DNA of 64,000 nt from Flectobacillus sp. BAB-3569 (GTDB taxonomy: Bacteria > Bacteroidota > Bacteroidia > Cytophagales > Spirosomataceae). Position numbers and translations under genes: made by a program. Shown piece after piece: positions 35,529-47,346 of the stretch; position 1 is the first letter of the stretch, and each line of letters starts with the position of its first letter. The notes under the pieces were generated by a model that saw nothing but the letters and a program-made list of their open reading frames with translations, was not told where the DNA came from and searched no databases. The stretch spans positions 186,039-250,038 of the forward strand of contig NZ_NJFZ01000020.1 of NCBI RefSeq assembly GCF_002270355.1. Reading direction: 5' to 3'.

Positions 35529-38500
35529 ATGAAAAAACTTTTACCACTTCTTTTTCTTTCTTTTCTTTTTTCCTGCAAAAATTCTTCCAACAGTCCTCTT
35601 TTTCGATTAGTCAGCGCCGAAGAATCTGGGGTAAATTTCAACAATCTCGTTGAGGAAAATGAAGAGCTTAATTTGCTCAAATACCAATATATGTACAACG
35701 GTGGAGGCGTTGCCGTTGGCGATATCAATGGCGATGGACTGGCTGATGTGTATTTTTCTGGAAATATGGTTGAGAATAAACTCTATCTCAATAAGGGTAA
35801 ACACGGAAATAGTCCCTTCACATTTGAAGATATTACCGAAAAAGCTGGGGTAAAAGGTCGAAAAAAATGGAAAACGGGTGTGTCAATGGTCGACATCAAC
35901 GCCGATGGCAAACTAGATATTTATGTTTGTTATTCGGGACCGGGAACTGATGAAGAACGCAAAAATGAGCTCTATATCAATAATGGACTCAGCAATGGCG
36001 TGCCCACTTTTACCGAATCAGCCGAAAAATATGGGCTAGATGCTTCAGGAACATATACCACTCAGGTCGCTTTCTTTGATATGGACAAAGATGGCGACCT
36101 TGACTGTTTTATGGCTAACCATGCTGATATGTTTTTCAACGCTTTTTTCAATACAGAAAGATTAAGGAATACACGTCATCCCAAATACGGCAACCGATTG
36201 TACCGAAACGATGAAGGGTATTTCCATGAAGTAAGCGTTGTAGCAGGCGTTCATGGAAGTGGCTTAAACTTCGGATTAAGTGTTTCGGTGGGTGACCTCA
36301 ACCAAGACAATTGGCCTGATTTGTATGTAGCCAACGACTATAACGAGCAAGACTTTTTGTATATTAATCAGCAAAATGGCACTTTCAAGGAGGTTCTCAA
36401 ACAAAGTATGGGGCATATTTCCAAAAACTCGATGGGTACGGGTATTGTGGATTTCAACAACGATGAATTAGCCGACATTGTAAGTTTGGATATGCTTCCA
36501 GAATCAAATTACCGACAAAAGCTTCTGAAAGGTCCTGACGAATATGATACCTATCAATTGCTGGTTGACAGTGGTTTTTATCACCAAAATACACGGAATA
36601 TGCTTCAAATTAATCAGGGCATATCCGATAAAGGGATTCCCGTTTTTAGTGAAGTAGGTCAAATGGCAGGAATCTCCAACACCGACTGGTCATGGAGTCC
36701 TTTGGCGGGTGATTTTGACAATGATGGTAGAAAAGACTTGCTTGTAACCAACGGTTTCTTGAGAGATTTCACCAACATGGATTTTTTGAAATATACCTAT
36801 CAAGAAGAAGTTGATAAAGCTCAAAATGCTGGTCAGCAACTCAATACTTGGCAATTGATTCAACAAATGCCAAGTACCAAAACGAGTAATTATGTCTTCA
36901 GAAATATCAGTCAAAATCAGTTTGCTCAGTTTGAAGATGCCACAAAAACTTGGGGTTTAGAAGAACCAACCGTTAGCACTGGCGCAGCTTATGCCGATTT
37001 GGACAATGATGGTGATTTGGATTTGATTATTAATAACTCCAATCAGGTGGCTCAAATTTATGAAAATCAACATGCGCCAGAACAATCACATTTTCTCAAA
37101 ATACAACTAAAGGGCAATGCGCCGAATACTGCTGGCATAGGCGCAAAGCTTGTTGTCAAAACCAAAGACCAAACCCAAATGCAGGAACTTTATCCTGCGC
37201 AAGGATTCCAAAGTAGTGTGGAACCTATCTTGCATTTTGGACTCGGACAAAACACAAAAATTGAATCGGTAGAAATTTATTGGAGTTCTGGGAAAAAGAG
37301 TATTCTATCAAACCTTTCTGCCAATCAAACTTTGCAGGTAACAGAAACAACTGCAAAAGATGGTTTGTATCAATATCCTCAAACGGCTTCTCTTTTTGAA
37401 GATATTACCCAACAATCTCAGCTTTCTTTTGACCACAAAGCCATTCCATACGTCGATTTCAAACATCAAGCTCTTCTACCCTATCAACTCTCAAAAGCAG
37501 GGCCATTTACGGCTACCGCAGATGTCAATGGCGATGGTTTAGAAGATGCTTTTATAGGTGGTAATAGTCAGCAAGGAGGTGTTTTGTTGATACAACAAGT
37601 CAATGGAACTTTCAAACCTGCACCTTCTCAGCCTTGGCAACAACAAACCGTTTATCAAGATATGGGCATGACATTTTTGGATGCCGATGGCGACCATGAC
37701 CTTGATTTGTTTATCGCAAGAGGCAGTGCTGCCTTTGGGGCAGTGCCAGAGGCGGCTCAAGATGTCTTATTTATCAATGATGGAAAAGGTAAGTTCAGTG
37801 CCACAGTCGATGCTCTTCCCAATCTTCAAAGCAATGGAAGTTGTGTTTCAGCAGGTGATTTTGACAAAGATGGAGATATAGATTTATTTGTGGGTGGACG
37901 TTCTCTCCCCAATCGTTATCCAGAAGCTGACCAAAGCTATTTACTCAAAAATGAAAGTAAAGGAAACAATGTCAAATTTGTGTCTGTTCAGGCTGAATCT
38001 TTGTCGTCACTAGGTATCGTAACCTCCTCCGTATGGCATGACATCAACCAAGATGGCTGGCTAGACCTAATTGTGGCAGGAGAATTGATGCCTATTACTA
38101 TTCTGGAAAATCAAAAAGGTAAACTCGTGGATAAAACAGAAGCTTATCATTTAGCAAAAAGTCATGGCATGTGGAGCAAAATTCTGTTGGAAGATATGGA
38201 TAATGATGGTGATATGGATTTGATTGCTGGCAATGCAGGGCTAAACTCTCAGCTAAAAGCCAATGAACAAGAGCCGCTAACGGTCACTTATGCAGATTTT
38301 GACCAAAACGAAACCATTGACCCTATGATTTGCTATTATATTCAAGGCAAAAGCTATCCGATGGCTTCTCTCGACGAAACGGCCATGCAAATGCCGTGGA
38401 TACGAAAGAAGTTCTTGAAATATCATGATTATGCCCAAGCAGGTCTTTCAGATTTGTTTACTTCAGAACAACTAGAAAAAGCACAAAGTAAATCCGTTTT

Positions 38501-38870
38501 TACCTTAGCTACCACCTATTTTGAAAATACTGGAAAAGGTATATTCAAAGCTCAAGTATTGACTTCTGTGGCTCAAACTTCATGGGTATCGGGTATTTCC
38601 TGCGGTGATTTTAACAAAGATGGGAAAAAAGATATTTTGCTATCTGGCAACTTCAATCCTTGGCGTGTTCAGCTTGGAAAAATGGACGCCTCTCATGGGG
38701 TACTGTTATTCGGAGATGGCAAAGGAGCTTTTAAAGCAAGTAAACCTCAACATACAGGTTTGCTTTTTACGGGAGATATTCGAGATATGAAACCCATCCA
38801 AATTCGACATAAATCAAGTTTTATTTTTACTCGAAATCAAGATAAGGTAGGAATTGTTCAGTTGAAATAA
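35529..38870 (+). CDS. FG-GAP/VCBS repeat lipoprotein with ASPIC/UnbV domain
   Basis: 1113 residues. MKKLLPLLFLSFLFSCKN is a lipoprotein signal. At least eight calcium-binding-type FG-GAP repeats follow, for example VAVGDINGDGLADVYFSGN, MVDINADGKLDIYVC, YADLDNDGDLDLIINN and LEDMDNDGDMDLIAGN. An ASPIC/UnbV segment lies at about 520-600 (HFGLGQNTKIESVEIYWSSG). The fold is a beta propeller on the cell surface. Proteins of this kind often sit beside susCD in Cytophagales and are assumed to bind glycan or protein, but no activity is known. It has its own start behind a terminator, so may be transcribed separately. Confidence 0.9.
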   Translation: MKKLLPLLFLSFLFSCKNSSNSPLFRLVSAEESGVNFNNLVEENEELNLLKYQYMYNGGGVAVGDINGDGLADVYFSGNMVENKLYLNKGKHGNSPFTFEDITEKAGVKGRKKWKTGVSMVDINADGKLDIYVCYSGPGTDEERKNELYINNGLSNGVPTFTESAEKYGLDASGTYTTQVAFFDMDKDGDLDCFMANHADMFFNAFFNTERLRNTRHPKYGNRLYRNDEGYFHEVSVVAGVHGSGLNFGLSVSVGDLNQDNWPDLYVANDYNEQDFLYINQQNGTFKEVLKQSMGHISKNSMGTGIVDFNNDELADIVSLDMLPESNYRQKLLKGPDEYDTYQLLVDSGFYHQNTRNMLQINQGISDKGIPVFSEVGQMAGISNTDWSWSPLAGDFDNDGRKDLLVTNGFLRDFTNMDFLKYTYQEEVDKAQNAGQQLNTWQLIQQMPSTKTSNYVFRNISQNQFAQFEDATKTWGLEEPTVSTGAAYADLDNDGDLDLIINNSNQVAQIYENQHAPEQSHFLKIQLKGNAPNTAGIGAKLVVKTKDQTQMQELYPAQGFQSSVEPILHFGLGQNTKIESVEIYWSSGKKSILSNLSANQTLQVTETTAKDGLYQYPQTASLFEDITQQSQLSFDHKAIPYVDFKHQALLPYQLSKAGPFTATADVNGDGLEDAFIGGNSQQGGVLLIQQVNGTFKPAPSQPWQQQTVYQDMGMTFLDADGDHDLDLFIARGSAAFGAVPEAAQDVLFINDGKGKFSATVDALPNLQSNGSCVSAGDFDKDGDIDLFVGGRSLPNRYPEADQSYLLKNESKGNNVKFVSVQAESLSSLGIVTSSVWHDINQDGWLDLIVAGELMPITILENQKGKLVDKTEAYHLAKSHGMWSKILLEDMDNDGDMDLIAGNAGLNSQLKANEQEPLTVTYADFDQNETIDPMICYYIQGKSYPMASLDETAMQMPWIRKKFLKYHDYAQAGLSDLFTSEQLEKAQSKSVFTLATTYFENTGKGIFKAQVLTSVAQTSWVSGISCGDFNKDGKKDILLSGNFNPWRVQLGKMDASHGVLLFGDGKGAFKASKPQHTGLLFTGDIRDMKPIQIRHKSSFIFTRNQDKVGIVQLK

Positions 38871-38882
38871 GTACAAAAAATA

Positions 38883-38909
38883 GAGGCTAGGAACATCATT
38901 CCTAGCCTC
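38883..38909. terminator. Bidirectional terminator between convergent genes
   Basis: GAGGCTAGGA and TCCTAGCCTC form a perfect 10-bp stem with a 7-base loop. It lies between the ends of the FG-GAP lipoprotein (plus) and the GH2 gene (minus), with A-rich and T-rich flanks on either side. Confidence 0.9.
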
Positions 38910-38927
38910 GTTATTTAATCCAAATTA

Positions 38928-42160
<3,233 letters not shown>

Positions 42161-42248
42161 AAAAAGTATTTAGTCTAACGAATGAAGTTTGGATAGAGGC
42201 CAAATTATTCGAGATAGAACATTTTTTACAATTCCCAAGCTATTTCTG

Positions 42249-42256
42249 TACCTTTG
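42249..42256 (+). promoter_or_regulatory. -7 box for phnA
   Basis: TACCTTTG fits TAnnTTTG, 80 bases before the phnA start. The upstream -33 region is T-rich but lacks TTTG. Confidence 0.45.
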
Positions 42257-42336
42257 CAAACTCATATTAGTAAGGTATCATTTCAACTGATATCATCTTT
42301 GACAATTTTATAAATTTATCATTTAAAACTATTATC

Positions 42337-42681
42337 ATGTCAGAATTTTCACCATGTCCAAAATGTAATTGTGAATACACATATCCTAGCGATAATCTGT
42401 TGGTTTGCCCAGAATGTTTCTACGAATGGAATCCGGAGGAAGTTGAAGCCGATGAAGTAAACACCTCAGCCAAAGTTTTAGATTCAAATGGCAATGAGTT
42501 ACAAGATGGAGATACAGTTGTGGTTATTAAAGACCTTCCAGTAAAAGGTGCACCAAAACCTATCAAGGCAGGAACTAAGGTAAAAAATATCCGTCTAACT
42601 GACGGAGATCATAATATTGATTGCAAAATAGACGGCTTTGGCGCAATGGGACTGAAGTCTGAATTTGTGAGAAAAGCTTAA
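42337..42681 (+). CDS. phnA: PhnA/YjdM-family zinc-ribbon protein
   Basis: 114 residues. An N-terminal zinc ribbon ([22 protein letters not shown], with four cysteines in two CxxC pairs plus one) is followed by the PhnA beta domain: [20 protein letters not shown] and the C-terminal [15 protein letters not shown]. The family was named for association with phosphonate genes but is not needed for phosphonate breakdown, and its role remains unclear. No phosphonate genes are near. It stands alone, divergent from GH2 and followed by hairpins. Confidence 0.92.
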   Translation: MSEFSPCPKCNCEYTYPSDNLLVCPECFYEWNPEEVEADEVNTSAKVLDSNGNELQDGDTVVVIKDLPVKGAPKPIKAGTKVKNIRLTDGDHNIDCKIDGFGAMGLKSEFVRKA

Positions 42682-42750
42682 TAAGGCATAAAGTAGCAGA
42701 GGCACAAAGTGGCAAAGTGATTTTAAAAACCCACGCTATACGTTACTTGT

Positions 42751-42780
42751 TCAAGACTTAGTCTTGGACTTATTTTTTAA
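42751..42780 (+). terminator. Terminator-like hairpin after phnA
   Basis: CAAGAC-tta-GTCTTG (42752-42766) is followed by GACTTATTTTTT. The stem is short but the T run makes it a plausible phnA terminator. Confidence 0.6.
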
Positions 42781-42799
42781 ACAGTTTTTAAACTGTAGT

Positions 42800-42840
42800 A
42801 ATAACTAGTAAAAGACTTTGTCGGCTACTAGTTATTTTTT
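42800..42840. terminator. Second hairpin with T run
   Basis: AATAACTAGTA (42800-42810) and TACTAGTTATT (42826-42836) form a perfect 11-bp stem with a 15-base loop, followed by TTTT. Confidence 0.7.
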
Positions 42841-42983
42841 GTTCATATCATAATTTATCATCTACTCAGAACTACGACATTGATTAATTTATGAACCTGC
42901 GAATAGCTACGAATCGCAAGCTCATAATACTAATTATCATTAAAAAAGGTTCTATTGTATCCATTTAGCTTCCTTCCAAAGAG

Positions 42984-42991
42984 TATATTTG
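42984..42991 (+). promoter_or_regulatory. -7 box for the DUF1080 gene
   Basis: TATATTTG fits TAnnTTTG, 63 bases before the start codon, with TTG at 42955-42957 as a weak -33 candidate at somewhat long spacing. Confidence 0.45.
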
Positions 42992-43054
42992 AGAATGAAT
43001 CGACTTAATTCACTGTAATAACAGATTTACATTTACCTACTAAACATTCCCCAA

Positions 43055-43963
43055 ATGAAAAGACAACTCTATTTTATTGCTTCTCTCCTACTAATCACCT
43101 CATGTGCTTTTTCACAAAACAAAAGCTACAAAAACGCCAACCAAAAAGACTGGGTTCGCCTTTTTAATGGGAAGAACTTTGATGGTTGGGACATCAAAAT
43201 TACAGGAGAAAAACTGAATGCCAATTATAAAAACACCTTTAGAGTAGAAGATGGGATGATGCGTGTGATGTATGATCAATATGAATCTTTCAATGATAAA
43301 TTTGGGCATATTTATTACAAAAAACCTTACTCCTATTATGTGATTCGTTTTGAATATCGTTTTCAGGGCGACCAACTCAAAGGTGGTGCATCTTGGAATG
43401 TTCGTAACAGCGGTATCATGTTACACTCTCAATCAGCGAAAAGTTTGACCCACAATCAAACCTTCCCTGTTTCATTGGAACTACAGCTATTAGGAGGATT
43501 GGGCGGAAATACCACTCGTCATACGGGAAATCTTTGCAGTCCAGGTACGGAGGTATATATGCAGAATAAAATCGTGACTGACCATTGTACAGATTCAGAT
43601 TCTAAGACTTATCACGGAGATCAATGGGTTAAAGTGGAGGCTATTGTGTTGGGTGATTCCATTGTGCATCATATTATTGAAGGTGATACTGTATTAACTT
43701 ACGAAAAACCACATATTGGCGGTGGGTTTGTAAGCGCTGATTATAACTGGGAAAAAGCAGGTATTGACCCAAAATCGGCAGAAGCTTGGATTAAAAAAGA
43801 TGGGATGCTCTTAAAAGAAGGTTATATCGCCATGCAAGCAGAGAGTCATGCAATTGACTTTAAAAATATTGAACTACTTGATTTGAAAGGTTGTATGGAT
43901 AAGAAAGCAAAAAACTATAAGGCGTATTTCATTAAGGCGGATAATTCGAAGTGTAAGTATTAA
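43055..43963 (+). CDS. DUF1080 (3-keto-disaccharide hydrolase-like) exported protein
   Basis: 302 residues with a signal peptide (LYFIASLLLITSCAFSQN). The DUF1080 fold is recognised from DWVRLFNGKNFDGWDIKITG, YYVIRFEYRFQGDQLKGGAS, NSGIMLHSQSAKS, FPVSLELQLLGG and the C-terminal GYIAMQAESHAIDFKNIELL. The domain is a lectin-like jelly roll; some members hydrolyse 3-keto sugars or 3-keto-glycosides. A short tail with CMDKKAKNYKAYFIKADNSK follows and may be an extra cysteine-containing motif. Its own promoter and its position next to the polysaccharide locus suggest sugar metabolism. Confidence 0.9.
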   Translation: MKRQLYFIASLLLITSCAFSQNKSYKNANQKDWVRLFNGKNFDGWDIKITGEKLNANYKNTFRVEDGMMRVMYDQYESFNDKFGHIYYKKPYSYYVIRFEYRFQGDQLKGGASWNVRNSGIMLHSQSAKSLTHNQTFPVSLELQLLGGLGGNTTRHTGNLCSPGTEVYMQNKIVTDHCTDSDSKTYHGDQWVKVEAIVLGDSIVHHIIEGDTVLTYEKPHIGGGFVSADYNWEKAGIDPKSAEAWIKKDGMLLKEGYIAMQAESHAIDFKNIELLDLKGCMDKKAKNYKAYFIKADNSKCKY

Positions 43964-43967
43964 AGGA

Positions 43968-44140
43968 GTGGCAGAGGCAACAGGCACAAAGGCACAAAGT
44001 GAGATTATTAAAAGTGGTAGAGGCTACAGGCACTAAGGCACAAAGTGGAAATATTTAAAAAGTGCTAGAGGGAACTGGTAAATAGTGAGATTATTAAAAG
44101 TGGTAGAGGCTACAGGCACAAAGAAGAATTATTAAAAGAG
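43968..44140 (+). repeat. Degenerate tandem repeat block, left arm
   Basis: About four units of 38-48 bases built on GTGGYAGAGGCTACAGGCAC, AAAGGCACAAAGTGAGATTA and TTAAAA. The units differ by substitutions and gaps. The AGGCACAAAG words are the reverse complement of the unit in the neighbouring right block. No coding potential. Confidence 0.75.
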
Positions 44141-44185
44141 GTGGTAAATGGGACGAGACTTCTTTACTTTTTGCTTATTCCCTAC

Positions 44186-44337
44186 ACACTTTGTGCCTCT
44201 GTGCCTCTGTGCCTGTTCCCTTTACACTCTATGCCTTTGTGCCTCTGTGCCTATTCCCTTTACACTCTGTGCCTTTGTGCCTCTGTGCCTATTCCCTTTA
44301 CACTCTGTGCCTTTGTGCCTCTGTGCCTGTTCCCTCA
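44186..44337 (+). repeat. Tandem repeat, four units of 38 bases, right arm
   Basis: Units start at 44186, 44224, 44262 and 44300, each ACACTCTGTGCCTTTGTGCC followed by TCTGTGCCTATTCCCTTT with at most a few changes. Each unit itself contains three GTGCCT words. Read in reverse it matches the AGGCACAAAG words of the left block, so the two blocks can fold on each other. It lies between the DUF1080 gene and the convergent sulfatase. Confidence 0.85.
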
Positions 44338-44352
44338 ACACCTATACCCTAA

Positions 44353-45789
44353 CTACTGATTTCCCAACGGAAACAAAGAAGAACGAGTATGCGATTGCGT
44401 CATGAGTTTGCCTAATTCTTGCGCCTTTTCTGGAAATTGTTGTGCTAGATTCTTGGACTCTTCGGGGTCGTTTTCGAGGTCGTAAAGCTCTACTGGAGCA
44501 TTCGGATTTTCAATTACATTAAATCGAATAGCTTTCCATTTGCCTTGTCGTACCGCCTGTTTGCCACCCTGTTCATGAAATTCCCAATATAAAAAATCAT
44601 GCTGAGAAGCTTTACCTTTCCCTGTCAGTACATTGGCAAACGAACGACCGTCAATACCTTTTCTAGATTTAGCACCGGCTAATTCAGCAAAAGTGGGCAA
44701 TAAATCCCAGAACGCACCCATATGATTGCTTTCTGAATTAGGTTTTATTACTCCTTGCCATGAAGCCACAAATGGCTCACGAATGCCTCCTTCATACAAA
44801 TCTCTTTTGACACCTTTGAATGGACCACTACTCTTAAAAAACTTAGGGTCTGCGCCACCTTCTATGTGTGGACCGTTATCGCTAGAAAAAATAATTAAGG
44901 TATTTTTGTCCAATCCCTGTGCTTTAAGTTGAGCAACTACCTGCCCTACATACAAATCCAAACGTGCTACCATCGCTGCAAATGCCGCACGCGGATATTG
45001 CTGAGAAGCATAACCGCCACCAGTAGCATTCGGGCCATAATCTTGGCCCTTGTAAGGTTTTTCTTGAAACTTATTTTTGTAGTATTGTAACAAACTGTCA
45101 TCAGGAGCGATTAGCTCGGCATGAGGTAAAATATAGGGTAAAAACAAGAAAAAAGGCTGTTTTGAGGATTGTTCCTTGATAAAACCAATGGCTTTTTCTT
45201 GAATCAAATCTGGTGCATAAATCTTATTTTGAACTAAATTCTCATTCGCCTCCAAAACAACTTTTTGTCCATTATTCCACAAATGATTGGGATAATAACG
45301 ATGTGCCAAGGTTTGACAATTATATCCATAAAAATAGTCAAAGCCTTGTTTATTCGGGTCACCAACTGAGCCAACAGGGCCTAAGCCCCATTTACCATAA
45401 GCAGCAGTAGTATAACCAGCAGTCTTTAAGACTTCGGCCATTGTCACAACAGAATCTGCAATGGGCTCTTGCCCTTCAGGCAAAACACCCTTGTTGCCTC
45501 GAATATAAGTATGCCCCGTATGTAAACCCGAAAGCAAGGCCGAACGTGATGGCGCGCATACCGAAGTTCCCGCATAAAACTGATTAAACTTCATTCCAGA
45601 GGCCGCCAGTTTATCCAGATTTGGTGTTTTAATTAGCTGTTGCCCATTAAATCCTACATCGCCATAACCTAAATCGTCGGCGATAATGAGGACGATATTG
45701 GGTTTTGAGACCGTGGGCGCTACTTGAGCATTAGTTGGTAAAACGTAGGTCAAACCCAAGATACTTGCCCATAAAAATATTTTTCTCAT
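44353..45789 (-). CDS. Type I sulfatase, exported
   Basis: 478 residues with a signal peptide (about 1-22, ending TNAQ). PNIVLIIADDLGYGDVG provides metal-binding aspartates. VCAPSRSALLSG is the sulfatase signature in which C78 is converted to formylglycine; HTYIRGNKG, AAYGKWGLG and IIFSSDNGPH are the other core motifs, and YDLENDPEESKNLAQ closes the C-terminal domain. It would remove sulfate esters from a polysaccharide or other compound in the periplasm. No anaerobic sulfatase-maturating enzyme lies in the window. It is immediately downstream of the retron reverse transcriptase on the same strand, with a 136-base gap and no clear terminator between. Confidence 0.93.
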   Translation of the reverse strand: MRKIFLWASILGLTYVLPTNAQVAPTVSKPNIVLIIADDLGYGDVGFNGQQLIKTPNLDKLAASGMKFNQFYAGTSVCAPSRSALLSGLHTGHTYIRGNKGVLPEGQEPIADSVVTMAEVLKTAGYTTAAYGKWGLGPVGSVGDPNKQGFDYFYGYNCQTLAHRYYPNHLWNNGQKVVLEANENLVQNKIYAPDLIQEKAIGFIKEQSSKQPFFLFLPYILPHAELIAPDDSLLQYYKNKFQEKPYKGQDYGPNATGGGYASQQYPRAAFAAMVARLDLYVGQVVAQLKAQGLDKNTLIIFSSDNGPHIEGGADPKFFKSSGPFKGVKRDLYEGGIREPFVASWQGVIKPNSESNHMGAFWDLLPTFAELAGAKSRKGIDGRSFANVLTGKGKASQHDFLYWEFHEQGGKQAVRQGKWKAIRFNVIENPNAPVELYDLENDPEESKNLAQQFPEKAQELGKLMTQSHTRSSLFPLGNQ

Positions 45790-45925
45790 CAGTTTACTAG
45801 CTTTATTTAATCCAGAATACTAATATTTTTTAGAAATTTGGTTAAGATAAAGTAGTTTGATCTATTAACTGTTCAGTAGTGTCGGTATAAACTGCTGTCC
45901 CAAACTTTTCTTGACACAATAATGG

Positions 45926-46759
45926 CTAAAAAATCGAATCAATTTTTTTCATAAACCTTATTCCTAATTCGGGCTTTACCATCATAACAAAGCTGGCATA
46001 GCCACGCATCGAATTTTCAAGATTAGGGTTTCCATTCCAAGTTTTTCCAGCAGGACCATTCTTTTCTATTTGTTGTAATAAAGCTCTAAACCGATGCAGT
46101 TCTTTACGTTCTATTCCTATCTGTCTATTTACAATTAGGCCTGTTACTTCTTGTCGACTGCCTTTTCGCATGATATGAATCTTTTCTGGATGAACCGTAA
46201 AGCCTTCCGATTTGACTACTTCCTGAACAGACCAGAGCAACTGTTGAAAATTATCTAAATTATCAGAACCGCATGAAAAACTTAAATCATCTGCATATCT
46301 TGTGTAAACAAATCCCCACTTGTTGGCAATTCCTTGTAAACGGCGATCTAGCTTGTAGGCTATTAGGTTAGAAATAGCGGGACTGCATGGTGAGCCTTGT
46401 GGTAGTGTTCGTTCGCCAATAGACACAAAATACTTTTTCCCATCAATAGCAACTTGTTCAACCTCGGCTTCGGTACAAAGCAATGCTAACAAAGTAGAAA
46501 TTTGACCAGAATACCCAAAACTTTGAAAAAGGCCTTTTACTCGGGAAAATGAAATACTTGGGAAGAAGTCCTTTAAATCGAGATTAAGTACTAATTCTTT
46601 TCCTACATGTTGCGCTGCGTTCGAAACAATCGAGCGCTGTGGTATAAACCCATGAGATTGATCAGTATGGGGTATATGATAAAGAATATTGTTTAATATC
46701 CAAAGTTGAACCGATTTAATTAAGGGCATCGGAGCTGATATTAATCTCTTCCCTCCCAT
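45926..46759 (-). CDS. Retron-type reverse transcriptase, main part
   Basis: 277 residues holding almost the whole polymerase. Visible motifs: GGKRLISAPMP (RT-1), the retron hallmark NAAQH at 47-51, LNLDLKDFFPSI with catalytic D61, LPQGSPCSPAISNL (119-132), YTRYADDLSF with YADD at 155-158, and the retron VTG motif at 205-207 followed by a basic thumb. In a retron the enzyme copies part of the neighbouring non-coding RNA into branched DNA. The first residues of the fold (HYKRFYIPKK) are encoded by the upstream gene in another frame: one extra base, or a -1 shift, at the A run near 46760 would join both into a 459-residue protein. The ATG lies 16 bases before the upstream stop, so coupled reinitiation is also possible. 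Confidence 0.92.
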   Translation of the reverse strand: MGGKRLISAPMPLIKSVQLWILNNILYHIPHTDQSHGFIPQRSIVSNAAQHVGKELVLNLDLKDFFPSISFSRVKGLFQSFGYSGQISTLLALLCTEAEVEQVAIDGKKYFVSIGERTLPQGSPCSPAISNLIAYKLDRRLQGIANKWGFVYTRYADDLSFSCGSDNLDNFQQLLWSVQEVVKSEGFTVHPEKIHIMRKGSRQEVTGLIVNRQIGIERKELHRFRALLQQIEKNGPAGKTWNGNPNLENSMRGYASFVMMVKPELGIRFMKKIDSIF

Positions 46760-47304
46760 TTTTTGGGAATATAAAATCTCTTGTAATGATTTACCAACGA
46801 AACTTTCCTATTGTAGGTCAAAAATCGTAACTGACTCAATTTGAGACTTAAAGCATTTGCCAGAGCCAATGGATTTTCGATATTAGGTAAATTCCATTTT
46901 GCCAAAAATTCAAGATTGGGTTCAGTTTCTGATAAACCTGACGATACATCCTCTCCTAGATAGAGCACTTCCGTTTCTTTTCTCTTTTTCCAAGTCTCTG
47001 CTCGCGCCAGTCTTTTTTGTTCTTTCCGCTCCTTTGCCTCTTGTCTTTTTTGTTTGGATGCCTTCATGCGTTCTTTAAGCATCTCCTTTCTCAAAGTTTC
47101 GGGATTACGGTAACGAGTTTGCTTCCGAACTAAGGTATTCAGTTCAGTTTCTGTCTCCTTTTGCTTTTGCAGAATATCTTCCAGTTCTGGGGAAAGTTCT
47201 TCTTTCCAGAACCCAAATCGTTTCATTTCTTCAAGAATAACAGCATCTTTAGTAGACTCTGCCACTCTTTTTCGGATATCTTCTCTTGAAGGTTGATTTG
47301 CCAT
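46741..47304 (-). CDS. N-terminal part of the retron reverse transcriptase (coiled-coil extension)
   Basis: 187 residues. Residues 1-55 are mixed helical (EEMKRFGFWKEELSPELEDI), 55-115 are a highly charged coiled coil rich in Lys, Glu and Arg (KEMLKERMKASKQKRQEAKE), and from about 130 the sequence reads like the start of a retron polymerase: LAKWNLPNIENPLALANALS, LSQLRFLTYNRK and HYKRFYIPKK. Exactly at that point the reading frame ends (WEGRD, stop) while the polymerase continues in the -1 frame as GGKRLISAP. I therefore treat this as the amino half of one protein, not a separate gene. It begins 39 bases after the end of the non-coding RNA. Confidence 0.85.
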   Translation of the reverse strand: MANQPSREDIRKRVAESTKDAVILEEMKRFGFWKEELSPELEDILQKQKETETELNTLVRKQTRYRNPETLRKEMLKERMKASKQKRQEAKERKEQKRLARAETWKKRKETEVLYLGEDVSSGLSETEPNLEFLAKWNLPNIENPLALANALSLKLSQLRFLTYNRKVSLVNHYKRFYIPKKWEGRD

Positions 47305-47312
47305 AGGTTTAC

Positions 47313-47346
47313 AAAAAAGAAAGCCCTAACTCTTATGGAGTAGGGC
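47313..47346 (-). terminator. Intrinsic terminator between the retron RNA and the reverse transcriptase
   Basis: On the minus strand GCCCTACTC and GAGTTAGGGC pair around CATAA with one mismatch or bulge (47346-47323), followed by TTTCTTTTTT. It lies just past the a2 arm, so most transcripts should end after the RNA and only a fraction read into the enzyme gene. Confidence 0.75.

Larger units (their letters stand above)
42682..43054. other. Intergenic region with hairpins and a repeat fragment
   Basis: No gene is supported. AGGCATAAAGTAGCAGAGGCACAAAGTGGCAAAG at 42685-42718 is a short relative of the repeat block after the DUF1080 gene. Two terminator-like hairpins and a -7 box for the DUF1080 gene follow; these are listed separately. 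Confidence 0.55.

Noticed and set aside
44186-44337. CRISPR array
   Set aside because: The 38-base units are contiguous without spacers, and no cas gene is present.
44141-44405. Two overlapping frames made of Cys, Leu and Pro repeats
   Set aside because: They are translations of the 38-base tandem repeat, open in several frames, with no start signal or known similarity.
45926-47304. Group II intron maturase or diversity-generating retroelement
   Set aside because: The enzyme has NAxxH and VTG motifs, an upstream msr-msd RNA and no maturase domain, variable repeat or intron boundary.
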